Source: PVC group bacterium (ex Bugula neritina AB1) (lineage in GTDB: Bacteria; GCA-001730085). Taken from it: a stretch of DNA of 34,095 nt. The stretch lies in the NCBI GenBank assembly GCA_001730085.1, contig MDLB01000097.1, positions 1 to 34,095 of the forward strand, given 5' to 3'. Shown here piece by piece: positions 1 to 13,136 of this stretch; within the stretch, counting starts at the first letter, position 1; every line of letters begins with the position of its first letter. The notes under the pieces are model-generated. The model worked only from the letters and a program-made list of their open reading frames with translations. It searched no databases and had not been told where the DNA came from. Position numbers and translations under genes: made by a program.

Positions 1-513
1 CTCAATCTCCGTCTGAATAGAAACGAACCAATCACCTGCATAATAAGTCACAGTGGCATTTTTGGGAGTACCTATTACTTCTTGGCTCTTGAAAAAATGC
101 ACCCAGCCTATTTTAGGAAGAAATACTTGTTTGTTTTTTATTTTGACACCTACAGGGTATCTAAATCCTGAGTCTGATTTTTTATGTTTGAATCTAGGGA
201 ATCCCCGTCCTTTGACTTTTTTCGTCAAACAATCCCAAATAGCTCTATCTAACATTTGCAACGTTTGATTAAGTGGTTGCGACGAAACCTCTTTTAAGAA
301 ATCATATTCTTCGCTTTTCTTCCAAAAATTATTTTTCCACCAGTCAAGTTCGTACCAGCTCAAAAGCTTTTGCTTGTTCTCCAGTCTTTCCTTTTGAATA
401 GCAAGAGCTTTGTTCCAAACAAAACGATTACAACCAAGATTTTTCTTCAAAGTAATTTCTTGTTCTTTACTTTTTAATTTTAATTTAAATTTAAAACTCT
501 TAACTTTTTTCAT
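1..513 (-). CDS. tnpB: TnpB-family protein of an IS1341-like element (IS200/IS605 superfamily), N-terminal 171 residues
   Basis: Reading leftward from an ATG at 511-513 the frame stays open to the window edge (171 codons), so the gene is partial only because the window ends. The start has the basic TnpB N-terminus (MKKVKSFKFKLKLKSKEQ), then NRFVWNKAL at about 29-37, typical of the OrfB/IS605 N-terminal helix-turn-helix region. GRGFPRFKHKKS (about 104-115) and a beta-rich wedge-like stretch (LPKIGWVHF) follow. TnpB is an RNA-guided nuclease using an omega-RNA made from the element's right end; the RuvC residues lie outside the window. The left end of the element is only about 140 bp upstream, leaving no room for tnpA, so this looks tnpB-only. 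Its C-terminus cannot be checked, so activity is unknown. Confidence 0.9.
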   Translation of the reverse strand, partial: MKKVKSFKFKLKLKSKEQEITLKKNLGCNRFVWNKALAIQKERLENKQKLLSWYELDWWKNNFWKKSEEYDFLKEVSSQPLNQTLQMLDRAIWDCLTKKVKGRGFPRFKHKKSDSGFRYPVGVKIKNKQVFLPKIGWVHFFKSQEVIGTPKNATVTYYAGDWFVSIQTEIE

Positions 514-557
514 TCACACACTTTAACATAGGCTCTATGGAAAATTAAAAAATATAT

Positions 558-651
558 TAAAAACCAAAGCTCTCCACATTTTTAATATCTGTGAAAAAGA
601 CTCTCATCCTCCACCTAAAGGAAGAGGTCTTCTCGGCTTGAAATGATAAAA
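558..651 (-). mobile_element. Left end (LE) of the tnpB element
   Basis: This 94-bp segment recurs at 27708-27801 with one mismatch, and its outer half recurs at 19582-19636. It contains an imperfect palindrome, CCTCCACCTAAAGGAAGAGG (610-629 region), the kind of subterminal hairpin IS200/IS605 transposases bind. All three copies lose similarity just after the same outer sequence (GGCTTGAAATGATAAAA), which defines the outer boundary to within a few bases. On the minus strand a 16-codon frame (557-607) starts right after GGTGGAGG, which forms one arm of the palindrome. Confidence 0.8.
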
Positions 652-1404
652 CCAAAACTATACGTTTCTAATAGGCTATTTTTTTCTATTATAATTTTTG
701 TATAAAACTCTCCCTACTGCGTATTAAAACCTCTGTAGAACTTCTAAAAATAGGGGGATATGCCTGTAACGATATGATAGTAAAAAAGAAAGATAAAGAA
801 ATATAATCAAAACGACCCTCGTTTCGTTACAGAATACGGAAACCGAAAGTAGTTGGGTATTCTATACCAACAACAGGCTCAATATGCAAGAAAATTAACT
901 TAACTTAACATATATCAATACAAAAGTTGATTATTTTAGTATCACAAATATTTTAAAAAAATGGTCTCGTTCTATTTTGAACCATACACAAAAATCTTAA
1001 ACCTTCCAAACCAAGGGCTAAGCAGCTCTCTTCATCTCATAAAAGGAGCGAAATAGGCAAGCTAAATCATTTATATTCTTAGTTAGTTTATTAGATCTTA
1101 CTTTAGAACTATTAGAATATGTTTCATTTTTTTTAAATATATATTTTTTATTTATAGTTTTAAATATGTTTATCTTTAAAATATAAAAATAAGAAATAAA
1201 ACAGAAGGAATATAAAAGTAGATATAAAAAAGAAAAATATTTATAAAAATTTTAAGTAATTAATTAGAATAAAAAGATTCATTCTATTATTTTAAGCTCT
1301 AGAGATGGAAATCCTTATAAGCACCTTGTTAAGTTTGAGTCCGCTGGACTTTAAAGCAAATGAGCTAAAAGAATATCTCTATCAATAAGTCTTTAAAAAC
1401 TAAA
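652..1404. other. Gene-free AT-rich spacer between IS element and rRNA operon
   Basis: About 750 bp with no convincing coding frame on either strand. It contains short inverted repeats (AACGA-CCC-TCGTT near 803) and a possible structured segment at 1290-1370 described separately. 1130-1260 is almost pure A/T. I see no tRNA and no recognisable gene remnant. Confidence 0.6.
1290..1370. other. Possible structured RNA segment (weak)
   Basis: TTT-A-AGCTC at 1291-1299 can pair with GAGCTAAAA at 1362-1370. The enclosed ~60 nt contain a GTCC-GCT-GGAC hairpin. It is the most GC-balanced stretch in an otherwise A/T-only spacer. No known RNA family is recognised and it lacks tRNA D- and T-loop motifs. 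This is a fold seen by eye only. Confidence 0.2.
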
Positions 1405-1439
1405 TAAATAAAAAAGCCCTTATCATAAAGACAAGGGCT
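1405..1439 (-). terminator. Intrinsic terminator of the rRNA operon
   Basis: Just 3' of 5S on the minus strand, AGCCCTT and AAGGGCT form a 7-bp stem (1415-1421 with 1433-1439) with an 11-nt loop, followed by a T-rich run. The other side also has a T-run on the plus strand, so it could work in both directions. Confidence 0.85.
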
Positions 1440-1448
1440 ATTTTTAAA

Positions 1449-1562
1449 CCGGCAACGACCTACTCTCCCACACCGTCACCAGTGCAGTACCATCGGCACA
1501 GGAGGACTTAACTTCCGTATTCGAAATGGGAACGGGTGTATCCCCTCCGTTATAGTCACCGA
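1449..1562 (-). rRNA. rrf: 5S ribosomal RNA
   Basis: The minus strand carries 5S landmarks, including CCCGTTCCCATTTCGAATAC, AAGTTAAG and GGTACTGC, ending in GGGAGAGTAGGTCGTTGCCGG. It lies about 100 bp after the 23S 3' end and directly before the terminator. Ends are estimated to within a few bases. Confidence 0.93.
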
Positions 1563-1662
1563 AAAATTTCTTTAATAATTCTATTTTTTTATCTTTACAG
1601 CTAAAATATTGAGCAAATACTCTGTTAAATGGCTCTTTAAAAACCTTAAATTTTTTAATAAG

Positions 1663-4675
<3,013 letters not shown>

Positions 4676-4861
4676 TATTTTTTTTTGTCTAAATCCAATA
4701 TAAATTGAATCCAGAAACAGAATCTCAATTATAAGATACCAATTAACATAAGAATTTATTCAAATTCTTGATTTACTCAATATTCAGTTGTAAAAGATCA
4801 AAAGTGAATCATCTAGGATTCACCAAATTCTAAAAATAACTTTAACATCACCTCTTTAATA

Positions 4862-4934
4862 TGGAGATGAAGGGATTCGAACCCTCGACCCCCGCCTTGC
4901 AAGGGCGGTGCTCTTCCAGCTGAGCTACATCCCC
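4862..4934 (-). tRNA. tRNA-Ala (anticodon TGC)
   Basis: A 73-nt cloverleaf on the minus strand: acceptor GGGGATG/CATCTCC, D-arm AGCTCAGCTGG, anticodon loop with TGC, T-arm with GTTCGAAT. CCA is not encoded. It lies in the 16S-23S spacer in the standard Ile-Ala order. Confidence 0.97.
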
Positions 4935-4950
4935 TAAAACGTGACTATAA

Positions 4951-5024
4951 TGGGCCCAGATAGATTCGAACTACCGACCTCAGCCTTATCAGGGCTGCGC
5001 TCTAACCAGCTGAGCTATGAGCCC
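4951..5024 (-). tRNA. tRNA-Ile (anticodon GAT)
   Basis: A 74-nt cloverleaf on the minus strand: acceptor GGGCTCA/TGGGCCC with a G-T pair, D-arm AGCTCAGCTGGTTAGAGC, anticodon GAT, T-loop GTTCGAAT. CCA is not encoded. It is the first tRNA after 16S. Confidence 0.97.
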
Positions 5025-5140
5025 TAGAAATCTTTAAAGTTCCTTTTAAAGAATAGGATAGTTGATAGTAAGGCTACATCGACAAGCCACGGTCAAATAT
5101 TTTCGATTTAAAACCGTAAATAAAGACCTTTTTACTCCTT

Positions 5141-6717
<1,577 letters not shown>

Positions 6718-6920
6718 TAAAAGCTTGAAATCCACAGCGCTATAAAGCACTGGAAAAAATACTTTTCAATTTTAAAAAGAAAATAACCTTAAAGGTTTTT
6801 TCTAAGAAAAAAGGAAAGTACTATTAATAATTTTGGAAATGACTTTTCGCACAAACTATCAAACCTATCCTATTAAATTTTTAAAGATCGTCTCCGGCTA
6901 AGCACCAGAGGTAGAAGAAA

Positions 6921-6949
6921 ATAATATCCTAACTTTGAAAACGTGTCAA
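6921..6949 (-). promoter_or_regulatory. Sigma-70 promoter of the rRNA operon
   Basis: Minus strand: TTGACA (complement of 6944-6949), a 17-bp spacer, and TATTAT (complement of 6921-6926). This is a near-perfect housekeeping promoter about 200 bp upstream of 16S, preceded by an A/T-rich block that could act as an UP element. Confidence 0.85.
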
Positions 6950-7421
6950 CACTTTTATTTTTATTTTTTTCTATAGATCCATTTTTTACCAGATATAGAG
7001 CCTAGAAACACCTAAATCTAAGACGCAAAAAGTTTCCAGAGACCCCACTTTAATCACTCTCCAAAAGCTCTAAACATTCCAAAATCTCTCTTGCTTTAGG
7101 AGCATCTTAAAGCAACTTATTGTTTAAAAAATTATTATTTTTATTATTAAGTAGTATTTCATTCCTTCCTTCCGCAAGGTCACTATAAGAAACCCCTTAA
7201 AAAAAAACCTCTAAAATCATATTTTTTTTTAATTTATACCGACGAAACATTATTAGAAAAAACTTTTTTTATATTTAAAAATATAAATTTAAAACTTTAA
7301 AATTTATTTTAAAAAAACTTTCTTTTAAACAAAAAAGAACCCCCTAAAGATATTAATATCTTTCAAAATCTCTAAAAAAAACTTATATTTTTTATACATC
7401 ACAAATATCCAAACCAGCAGA
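6950..7421. other. Gene-free, extremely AT-rich spacer upstream of the rRNA promoter
   Basis: No credible coding frame on either strand; homopolymeric A/T runs dominate 7200-7400. No RNA gene is recognised. It leads directly into the repeat array. Confidence 0.6.
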
Positions 7422-8501
7422 AAAAGACTCTCACACCTTCCTAGCAACCTTAACAACTAAATATTTCTCAAAAATATCTATCCTCAGATTAGAAAACAGA
7501 TTATGTCGATCGATCTCACCTCACTCTGATACTTCTTTCTTTATGATCACCTTATAAAAAATGCTCTTTTCTCTCGTTAAAGGTGCTTTTTCTCTTTGAC
7601 TAATCTTTCAAAAGAGATAAACTCTCACCCCCTCTCTTCAAAAAAAGACTCTTTTACCTTTCTCAGCAACCTTAACAACTAACTATTTCTCAAAAATATC
7701 TATCATCATCTTAGAAAACCGCGTATGTCATTCAATCTGACCTTACTCTTATACTTCTTTCTTTATGATCACCTTATAAAAAATGCTTTTTTCTCTCTTT
7801 AAAGGTGCTTTTCTCTTTGACTAATCTTTCAAAAGAAATAAACTCTCATCTCATCTTTAAAAAAAAGACTCTTCTAGCTTTCTCAGCAACCTTAACAACT
7901 AACTATTTCTCAAAAATATCTATTCTTAGGCTAGAAAATAGGTTATGTCGATCAATCTAATCTTACTTTTATACTCCTTTCTTTATGATTACCTTATAAA
8001 AAGGTGCTTTTTCTCTTTAACTAATCTTTCAAAAGAGATAAACTCTCACCCCCTCTCTTCAAAAAAAGACTCTTTTACCTTTCTCAGCAACCTTCATAAG
8101 TAAATATTTATCAAAAACATCTATCCTCAGATTAGAAAACAGATTATGTCGATCGATCTCACCTTACTCTGATACTTCTTTCTTTATGATCAACTTATAA
8201 AAAATGCTCTTTTCTCTCTTTAAAGGTGCTTTTCTCTTTGACTAATCTTTCAAAAGAAATAAACTCTCATCTCATCTTTAAAAAAAAGACTCTTCTAGCT
8301 TTCTCAGCAACCTTCATAACTAAGTATTTATCAAAAACATCTATCCTCAGATTAGAAAAACCGCGCATGTCATTCAACCTGACCTTACTCTTATACTTCT
8401 TTCTTTATGATCAACTTATAAAAAATGCTCTTTTCTCTCTTTGAAGGTGCTTTTTCTCTTTGACTAATCCTTCAAAAGAGATAAAAGCTCATTGTAGGTC
8501 T
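7422..8501. repeat. Tandem array of about five 218-bp direct repeats
   Basis: Five diverged copies start at about 7422, 7641, 7859, 8061 and 8279. Each carries CAGCAACCTT, a block like CAAAAATATCTATCCTCAGA, TTCTTTCTTTATGAT, GGTGCTTTTCTCTTTGACTA and GATAAACTCTC. Copy 3 is about 16-20 bp shorter through loss of the segment before GGTGC. Copies 1 and 4 share AAAACAGATTATGTCGATCG (offset 643 bp), and copies 2 and 5 share ACCGCG-ATGTCATTCAA (offset 642 bp). A three-unit block of about 643 bp was therefore itself duplicated. Possible short frames in single copies are interrupted in others, so I regard the array as non-coding. Confidence 0.9.
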
Positions 8502-9281
8502 TCAAAAATAAACCCTTTTATAGATATCGCTTTATCAATAATAGCAAACGCGGGGGTATTTTCATTTCATGCAAATATAACCTTATTTTTTTAACCAAAA
8601 GAAAGACCTCTTGAAAGATTAATAGAAAGTCGAAGATATATTAAATATAAAAACGGCCTGCACCACACTTAAATAGCCCCTCCTCTGTGTGAAAAGCAGT
8701 GCATATTAAAAAAAGAAGACTTCAAAGAAAATAAAAATAAAGAAGACAATAAGGGCATTTTCGTTATAGATTACTGTGGAGCAAAAGATATTTACCCGAA
8801 AGTCAGACATCTAGCTATATTAAGATATTTATTTTAAAAATAATAAAATACACTTACGAGTTTTCGAGTGGAACCTAAATAAAGGTCGCTTTAAAACATT
8901 TAAGTTATCTAGATTTTCGAAAATCCATAAAAATTTCCCACCTTGCAGGTCCGATTAAATTTTATAGAAGTAAAAAATAAGAGAAAGACCTCTGTTTCAA
9001 AAAGTAAAATTAACTAGATAGTTTTAGACAGGTCTACTTTTAATAATATATTTGAAAAAATGAAAGATAATACTTTTTTATAAAAAATAATTTTAGATTT
9101 GATAGATAAAGAATTTACCTTGAGGTTCTCTTTTCTCTCTTTGGAAAAGACTTCTGCACCCTGAAAAAAGTTTCAAAAGAAAAAACATTTGTTCCTATCT
9201 CTTCAAAAAAATCTTCGAAGTCACTTAGCAATCTTAACAAACAAGCATTTTTAAAAAATATCGGTGATTAGTCTTTTTATT
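8502..9281. other. Gene-free spacer between repeat array and queC
   Basis: About 780 bp without a credible gene. It contains a nested inverted repeat at 8659-8703 (TGCAC/GTGCA outside, CACAC/GTGTG inside) and, at 9120-9275, a strongly diverged stretch resembling the 218-bp unit (CTCTTTTCTCTCTTTG, then TTAGCAATCTTAACAA). Confidence 0.55.
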
Positions 9282-9977
9282 TTAAAGAAGATTCTCTGTA
9301 TATTTTGTAGGATCCTCAACTTCGGCTTCTTTGAAGCCTTTTTTCCTTAAAAGGCAACTTTCACAAAACCCACATGCATTTCCATCAGAAGAAGGATCAT
9401 AACAGCTATGCGTCTTGCCGTAATTTAAGTCTAGAAAAGTACCCAAGGTTATAATTTCTGACTTACTTAGATAAATAAAAGGAGTATGAACATTAAAAGA
9501 CCTCCCAGAAACACCTGCTTTTGTCCCTAAGTTAGCCATTTTTACAAAAGAGTCTATAAAATTTTTCCGACAATCTGGATAACCACTGTAATCAATCTGA
9601 CTAACGCCAATAAAAATATCATAAACTTCATTCACTTCACCCCATGCCAAAGCATACGATAAAAAAAGAATATTTCGTGCGGGAACATATGTTAAAGGGA
9701 TTTCATTTGTTGTAAAATTTTCCGAAAGGTGCTTATTAACAGGAACATTAGATGTTAAGGATGAGCCACCAAAGGACCTTAGGTCAATTGTGATCACTTT
9801 AGAATCTTTGACAGAATAGTCTTTAGAAAGAAGAGTAGATTTTTCCAACTCTACAGAATGTTTTTGACCATAATCAAAAGTGAGAGTATATATCTCATAC
9901 CCTCTATAATGCAGGAGAGCCAAAAGGGTAGAAGAATCAAGACCCCCACTATAAAGTATAATAGCTTTTTTTAACAT
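9282..9977 (-). CDS. queC: 7-cyano-7-deazaguanine synthase QueC
   Basis: QueC converts 7-carboxy-7-deazaguanine to preQ0 with ATP and ammonia, the last step before reduction to preQ1 in queuosine synthesis. The 231-residue protein has full family length. It has the PP-loop SGGLDSS at residues 10-16 and a C-terminal zinc site formed by C192, C202, C205 and C208. The ATG start follows AAAATATAAAA with no clear Shine-Dalgarno site. queE lies 250 bp upstream on the same strand, so the two enzymes acting in sequence are close but not tightly coupled. queD and queF are not in the window. No preQ1 riboswitch was recognised upstream. Confidence 0.96.
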   Translation of the reverse strand: MLKKAIILYSGGLDSSTLLALLHYRGYEIYTLTFDYGQKHSVELEKSTLLSKDYSVKDSKVITIDLRSFGGSSLTSNVPVNKHLSENFTTNEIPLTYVPARNILFLSYALAWGEVNEVYDIFIGVSQIDYSGYPDCRKNFIDSFVKMANLGTKAGVSGRSFNVHTPFIYLSKSEIITLGTFLDLNYGKTHSCYDPSSDGNACGFCESCLLRKKGFKEAEVEDPTKYTENLL

Positions 9978-10083
9978 TTTTATATTTTAACACGTTTAAA
10001 AGAACTTTACAAAAAATATTCCCTATCATAAAAACGATTTACAAGATTAAAAAAAATATAAGGAATTTGACAATAATTTCAAT

Positions 10084-10203
10084 ATGAGCTTATTTCAAAA
10101 AATCTTCTATGCTTTATTGAATAAATATAAGGTTTTTACGGAACAAAAATTTTTTTTAAGAGAACGAGAAGAAATCTTATCCAACATTTGGCAAAGATCT
10201 TAA
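10084..10203 (+). CDS. Possible 39-residue small protein
   Basis: A short ATG frame between queC and queE on the opposite strand. The product is basic and aromatic-rich with a charged centre (FFLREREEILSNIW) and could form an amphipathic helix. The nearest AGGA lies more than 20 nt upstream of the ATG, so initiation is poorly supported. The codons near the start overlap a sequence (TATGCTTTATTGAA) similar to intergenic repeats at 16717 and 31843, which argues for chance or for a repeat remnant. No family recognised. Confidence 0.2.
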   Translation: MSLFQKIFYALLNKYKVFTEQKFFLREREEILSNIWQRS

Positions 10204-10230
10204 GGTATAGTAGGTCGGAAACTAGGAGAA

Positions 10231-10863
10231 TTATACCCCTTCCACATCTTCACCCCAAATATATTTATGAATCTGTATTTGCATCCGCACTTTTAAGTTA
10301 TCTTCTAAAATCCATCCTGCCAATATTTTAGGATCCAAAACTCCATGAACTGGAGAAAACAAAATAGGAACATCTATATCATAAGCTTCAAAAGTTTCTA
10401 CCGCCCAGTCGTAATCCATCCGGTCAGCCAAAACAAACTTAACTTCATCACCATGCTTCAAATAAGACAAGTTATTCATCATAAAGCTTTCACCTTCATC
10501 ACTAGAAGGTGTTTTTATATCCATAATCACATGAACCTTTTTGGGCAAATCTTTAATCGACAAGCTCCCACTTGTTTCAAGTAAAACAGTATAATCTCGA
10601 TCACATAGTTCTCTTAAAAGGGATAAACTTTCTTGTTGCAAAAGCGGCTCTCCACCTGTCAGCTCAACAACTCTTGTTTTCATTTCAAAAACTTTTTTAA
10701 GAATATCTTCTATAGAAAATTTATCTCCCTTGGAAAAAGCATGTTCGGTATCACAATAGTTACAACGCAAATGACAGCCTGACAAACGTATAAAAACGCA
10801 AGGAAGGCCTGCATGAGAAGATTCACCCTGAATACTTTTATAAATTTCAGAAACATATAACAT
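10231..10863 (-). CDS. queE: 7-carboxy-7-deazaguanine synthase QueE (radical SAM)
   Basis: QueE rearranges 6-carboxy-tetrahydropterin to 7-carboxy-7-deazaguanine using a [4Fe-4S] cluster and S-adenosylmethionine. Visible motifs are IQGES at 11-15 (substrate loop), the cluster motif with C30, C34 and C37 (GCHLRCNYCDT), and the SAM-contacting TGGEP around 69-73. The 210-residue length is normal. The first cysteines are spaced CxxxCxxC, the canonical radical-SAM pattern. It lies upstream of queC on the same strand and 59 bp downstream of a large exported protein gene. The product is the substrate of QueC. Confidence 0.95.
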   Translation of the reverse strand: MLYVSEIYKSIQGESSHAGLPCVFIRLSGCHLRCNYCDTEHAFSKGDKFSIEDILKKVFEMKTRVVELTGGEPLLQQESLSLLRELCDRDYTVLLETSGSLSIKDLPKKVHVIMDIKTPSSDEGESFMMNNLSYLKHGDEVKFVLADRMDYDWAVETFEAYDIDVPILFSPVHGVLDPKILAGWILEDNLKVRMQIQIHKYIWGEDVEGV

Positions 10864-10922
10864 TAAAAAAACCCATCACAAAAATGCAACTCTTAACAAA
10901 AAAGTTCACAGTTAATAACTCA

Positions 10923-13022
10923 TTAAGACGCCATCAATGAACGATATTTTTTTGTTTTACGTGTTTTTTGATAAAAGTTTAAAACTACCAAAAAAACAGC
11001 GCTGATATTATCATTCAAATTATTCTTATTTACACCCATTGATGTATCTATAATATTTAAAGTTAAAAGAGGATCAAAGTCAACTGATTTAATATCTTCT
11101 CCATCAACAAAACCTATCAAATGATTTTCAAAATATTGAAACATCAGTCTCTTTTCAGACTCAGAAAAGTTTTCAAGAAAATAGACAAGCAAGCAAATAC
11201 TTATTTTTATTTCATCCACACCTAGTGATCGAAATAACGCTGGAAACAAAAAGATTTTTGCCCACAATGTTGCTCCTTTTTCATTATTCAAAATACCTTT
11301 CTCCAAAAAATGAAAAATATTTTCCCTCAACTTCAAAACATTTCCATCTTTTAAATAAGTTTTATCTAAACTTGAAAGATACTTGGAGCCTGCTTCATAA
11401 ACATATTTTTGTCGCAAAAAATTTTGCCTTCTAAACATTTGCTTTATAAATCTAGACTGACCAAACCCTATATAGTTTAAGTATTCCGAAGAAATTTCCT
11501 CAACACATTCCTGTATAAGAGAAGCCCACGGATCACTTTTCTGACTAATTTCCGACTTTCTTCCACGATCCACAAAATCCTCCTCAAAACCTTCCTTCAT
11601 TATATAAAAAAAGTAATCTTGAAAAACAATATAAGCCAGAACATATTCAATTTGCTTAAAATGATCACTTTTAGTAAAAAAAGACCGAAAATCCATTGAT
11701 TTTTTCAAGACTTTTTTCCCATTATTAAGAGCTTCATCACAAACACTCACAATCCTCTTATATTTCATTTTGATATTATCTGAATAATAGGCCGCTTTAC
11801 TCAACTCTAAAGAGGATTTACGAATATTTTTTATGTCTTCAATCAAAACATCTCGATGCTTTTTGTAAATATTTTGTAGAAAATATTCATGCTTTTTTAA
11901 ATGTTTTGTCAAAAGGAGAATAACTTGATTATCTTTTCCTTGTCTCAAATAATAGCTCTTTTCTTGACCAAGATTACCCGACTTTTTAATAATAAAAAGC
12001 CCTCTCAGCCGATCAATAAAAGCACTCAAATCTTTTAAGTCAACATCAGCTTTTTGCGCTTTATCAAATACAAGTAATATTTTTTGAATCCCATCCGTCT
12101 TTTGCAAAAGATCTTGCAACTCCCCTGTTGATATTTTTGTTGGCATAAGATCTAAAATATTTTTCATCAAGTCTCTTTCTATAGAAGAATCTTCAAAAAA
12201 ATATCCACTGGTTTTAATATGTTTTAAGATTTGCAAGTACCACAAAAATTGAATAGATTTTAAAGAGGTAGCTCGTGCTTTTTCCATTTCTAGCAAAACC
12301 GCTTCAACAAAAGTCTTTGGAGCTTGTCCCAAGAAAACCTTTCCCCAGTTATTATCACCTGTCTTTTCCTCTATACTTTCTTTTGATTTTTTTTCAAACA
12401 AAGCAAGGTCTATTTTCTTTTTTAAATCATAAATACGTGAGTCTAAAAATCCCACTCTATTCTGACTTTCCAAAGAAGGGACGATCTCAACATGGATACC
12501 TTTTTCTTTAAAATCAAATATTAACAACCCTTTCTTCTCATCAATACGCAGGGTCATCCAATCACCTGAAAGCAAGGTTTCTTTTATTTTTTTTTGTAAA
12601 CTTTTTTTTGAATAAATATTAGGTAAGTTGCAAATAAAGCCATTTAAAGAGAAAATTTCACCAGAGGGCCAATAATACTTTTGAAAAAAAAGATTCTCAT
12701 CCTCATGATATTGATGATAAATCCGGATCTCAACTTTACCAACTTTTTGATTTTTAGAAAAAAGATCCTGAAAAGAAACTCTCATAGAAGACGTTTCTTG
12801 TATTTGCTTATTTACGCTTAAGTTTATTTTTTTTAAAAGGGTCAATTGATCAAACAAATATTTTTGTTCTTTTTGGAAAAGATCTAATTCATCTTGCCAT
12901 AAAAAAAGCTCCTCGACCTCAGAAGATGCAAAGCCACTCACAAAAAAGAAAAAAACAAGCCAAAATATTTTATAAAAAAAAACTCGACTTCTATCAAATA
13001 TCATAAAATTTGTCTGCAACAT
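10923..13022 (-). CDS. Large exported protein of unknown function (699 aa)
   Basis: Not recognised. The N-terminus has a hydrophobic stretch (about 16-32, FYKIFWLVFFFFVSGFASS) typical of a signal peptide with a possible cleavage after FAS, so the protein is probably periplasmic or surface-located. The rest is rich in Lys, Glu, Phe and Leu, mostly helical in appearance, with a coiled-coil-like start (about 45-65) and no further clear membrane segments. No cysteine cluster, P-loop or other catalytic motif is visible. ATG start with a purine-rich GAGGGGATAGAAG upstream. It lies between the small lipoprotein gene and queE, all on the minus strand, but the gaps (114 and 59 bp) do not require co-transcription. 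Confidence 0.8.
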   Translation of the reverse strand: MLQTNFMIFDRSRVFFYKIFWLVFFFFVSGFASSEVEELFLWQDELDLFQKEQKYLFDQLTLLKKINLSVNKQIQETSSMRVSFQDLFSKNQKVGKVEIRIYHQYHEDENLFFQKYYWPSGEIFSLNGFICNLPNIYSKKSLQKKIKETLLSGDWMTLRIDEKKGLLIFDFKEKGIHVEIVPSLESQNRVGFLDSRIYDLKKKIDLALFEKKSKESIEEKTGDNNWGKVFLGQAPKTFVEAVLLEMEKARATSLKSIQFLWYLQILKHIKTSGYFFEDSSIERDLMKNILDLMPTKISTGELQDLLQKTDGIQKILLVFDKAQKADVDLKDLSAFIDRLRGLFIIKKSGNLGQEKSYYLRQGKDNQVILLLTKHLKKHEYFLQNIYKKHRDVLIEDIKNIRKSSLELSKAAYYSDNIKMKYKRIVSVCDEALNNGKKVLKKSMDFRSFFTKSDHFKQIEYVLAYIVFQDYFFYIMKEGFEEDFVDRGRKSEISQKSDPWASLIQECVEEISSEYLNYIGFGQSRFIKQMFRRQNFLRQKYVYEAGSKYLSSLDKTYLKDGNVLKLRENIFHFLEKGILNNEKGATLWAKIFLFPALFRSLGVDEIKISICLLVYFLENFSESEKRLMFQYFENHLIGFVDGEDIKSVDFDPLLTLNIIDTSMGVNKNNLNDNISAVFLVVLNFYQKTRKTKKYRSLMAS

Positions 13023-13136
13023 TCTTCTATCCCCTCAAAAAAGAAAGACAAATCAAAAGTTTTTGAACAGTCTCAAAAATACCCCATTAAATCTTAATTT
13101 CAAAGAAGTCTGTCTAAAAAAAATATTTTTTAACCA

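Noticed and set aside
53-268. 71-codon plus-strand frame at the window start
   Set aside because: Antisense shadow of the tnpB coding region.
720-905. Decayed transposase gene on the minus strand
   Set aside because: Only short stretches between stops; nothing matches TnpA or TnpB convincingly.
1290-1370. tRNA gene
   Set aside because: Pairing stem present but no D-loop/T-loop consensus and no 7-bp acceptor stem.
8226-8444. 72-codon plus-strand frame inside the repeat array
   Set aside because: It crosses a unit boundary, is interrupted in the other copies, and has no ribosome site; a similar minus-strand frame of ~32 codons in copy 5 is also broken in other copies.
7422-8501. CRISPR array
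   Set aside because: Units are about 218 bp and similar throughout, with no short repeat/unique spacer alternation and no cas genes nearby.
9978-10080. preQ1 riboswitch upstream of queC (and 10864-10922 upstream of queE)
   Set aside because: No preQ1-I hairpin with A-rich tail recognisable; sequences are simple AT-rich leaders.
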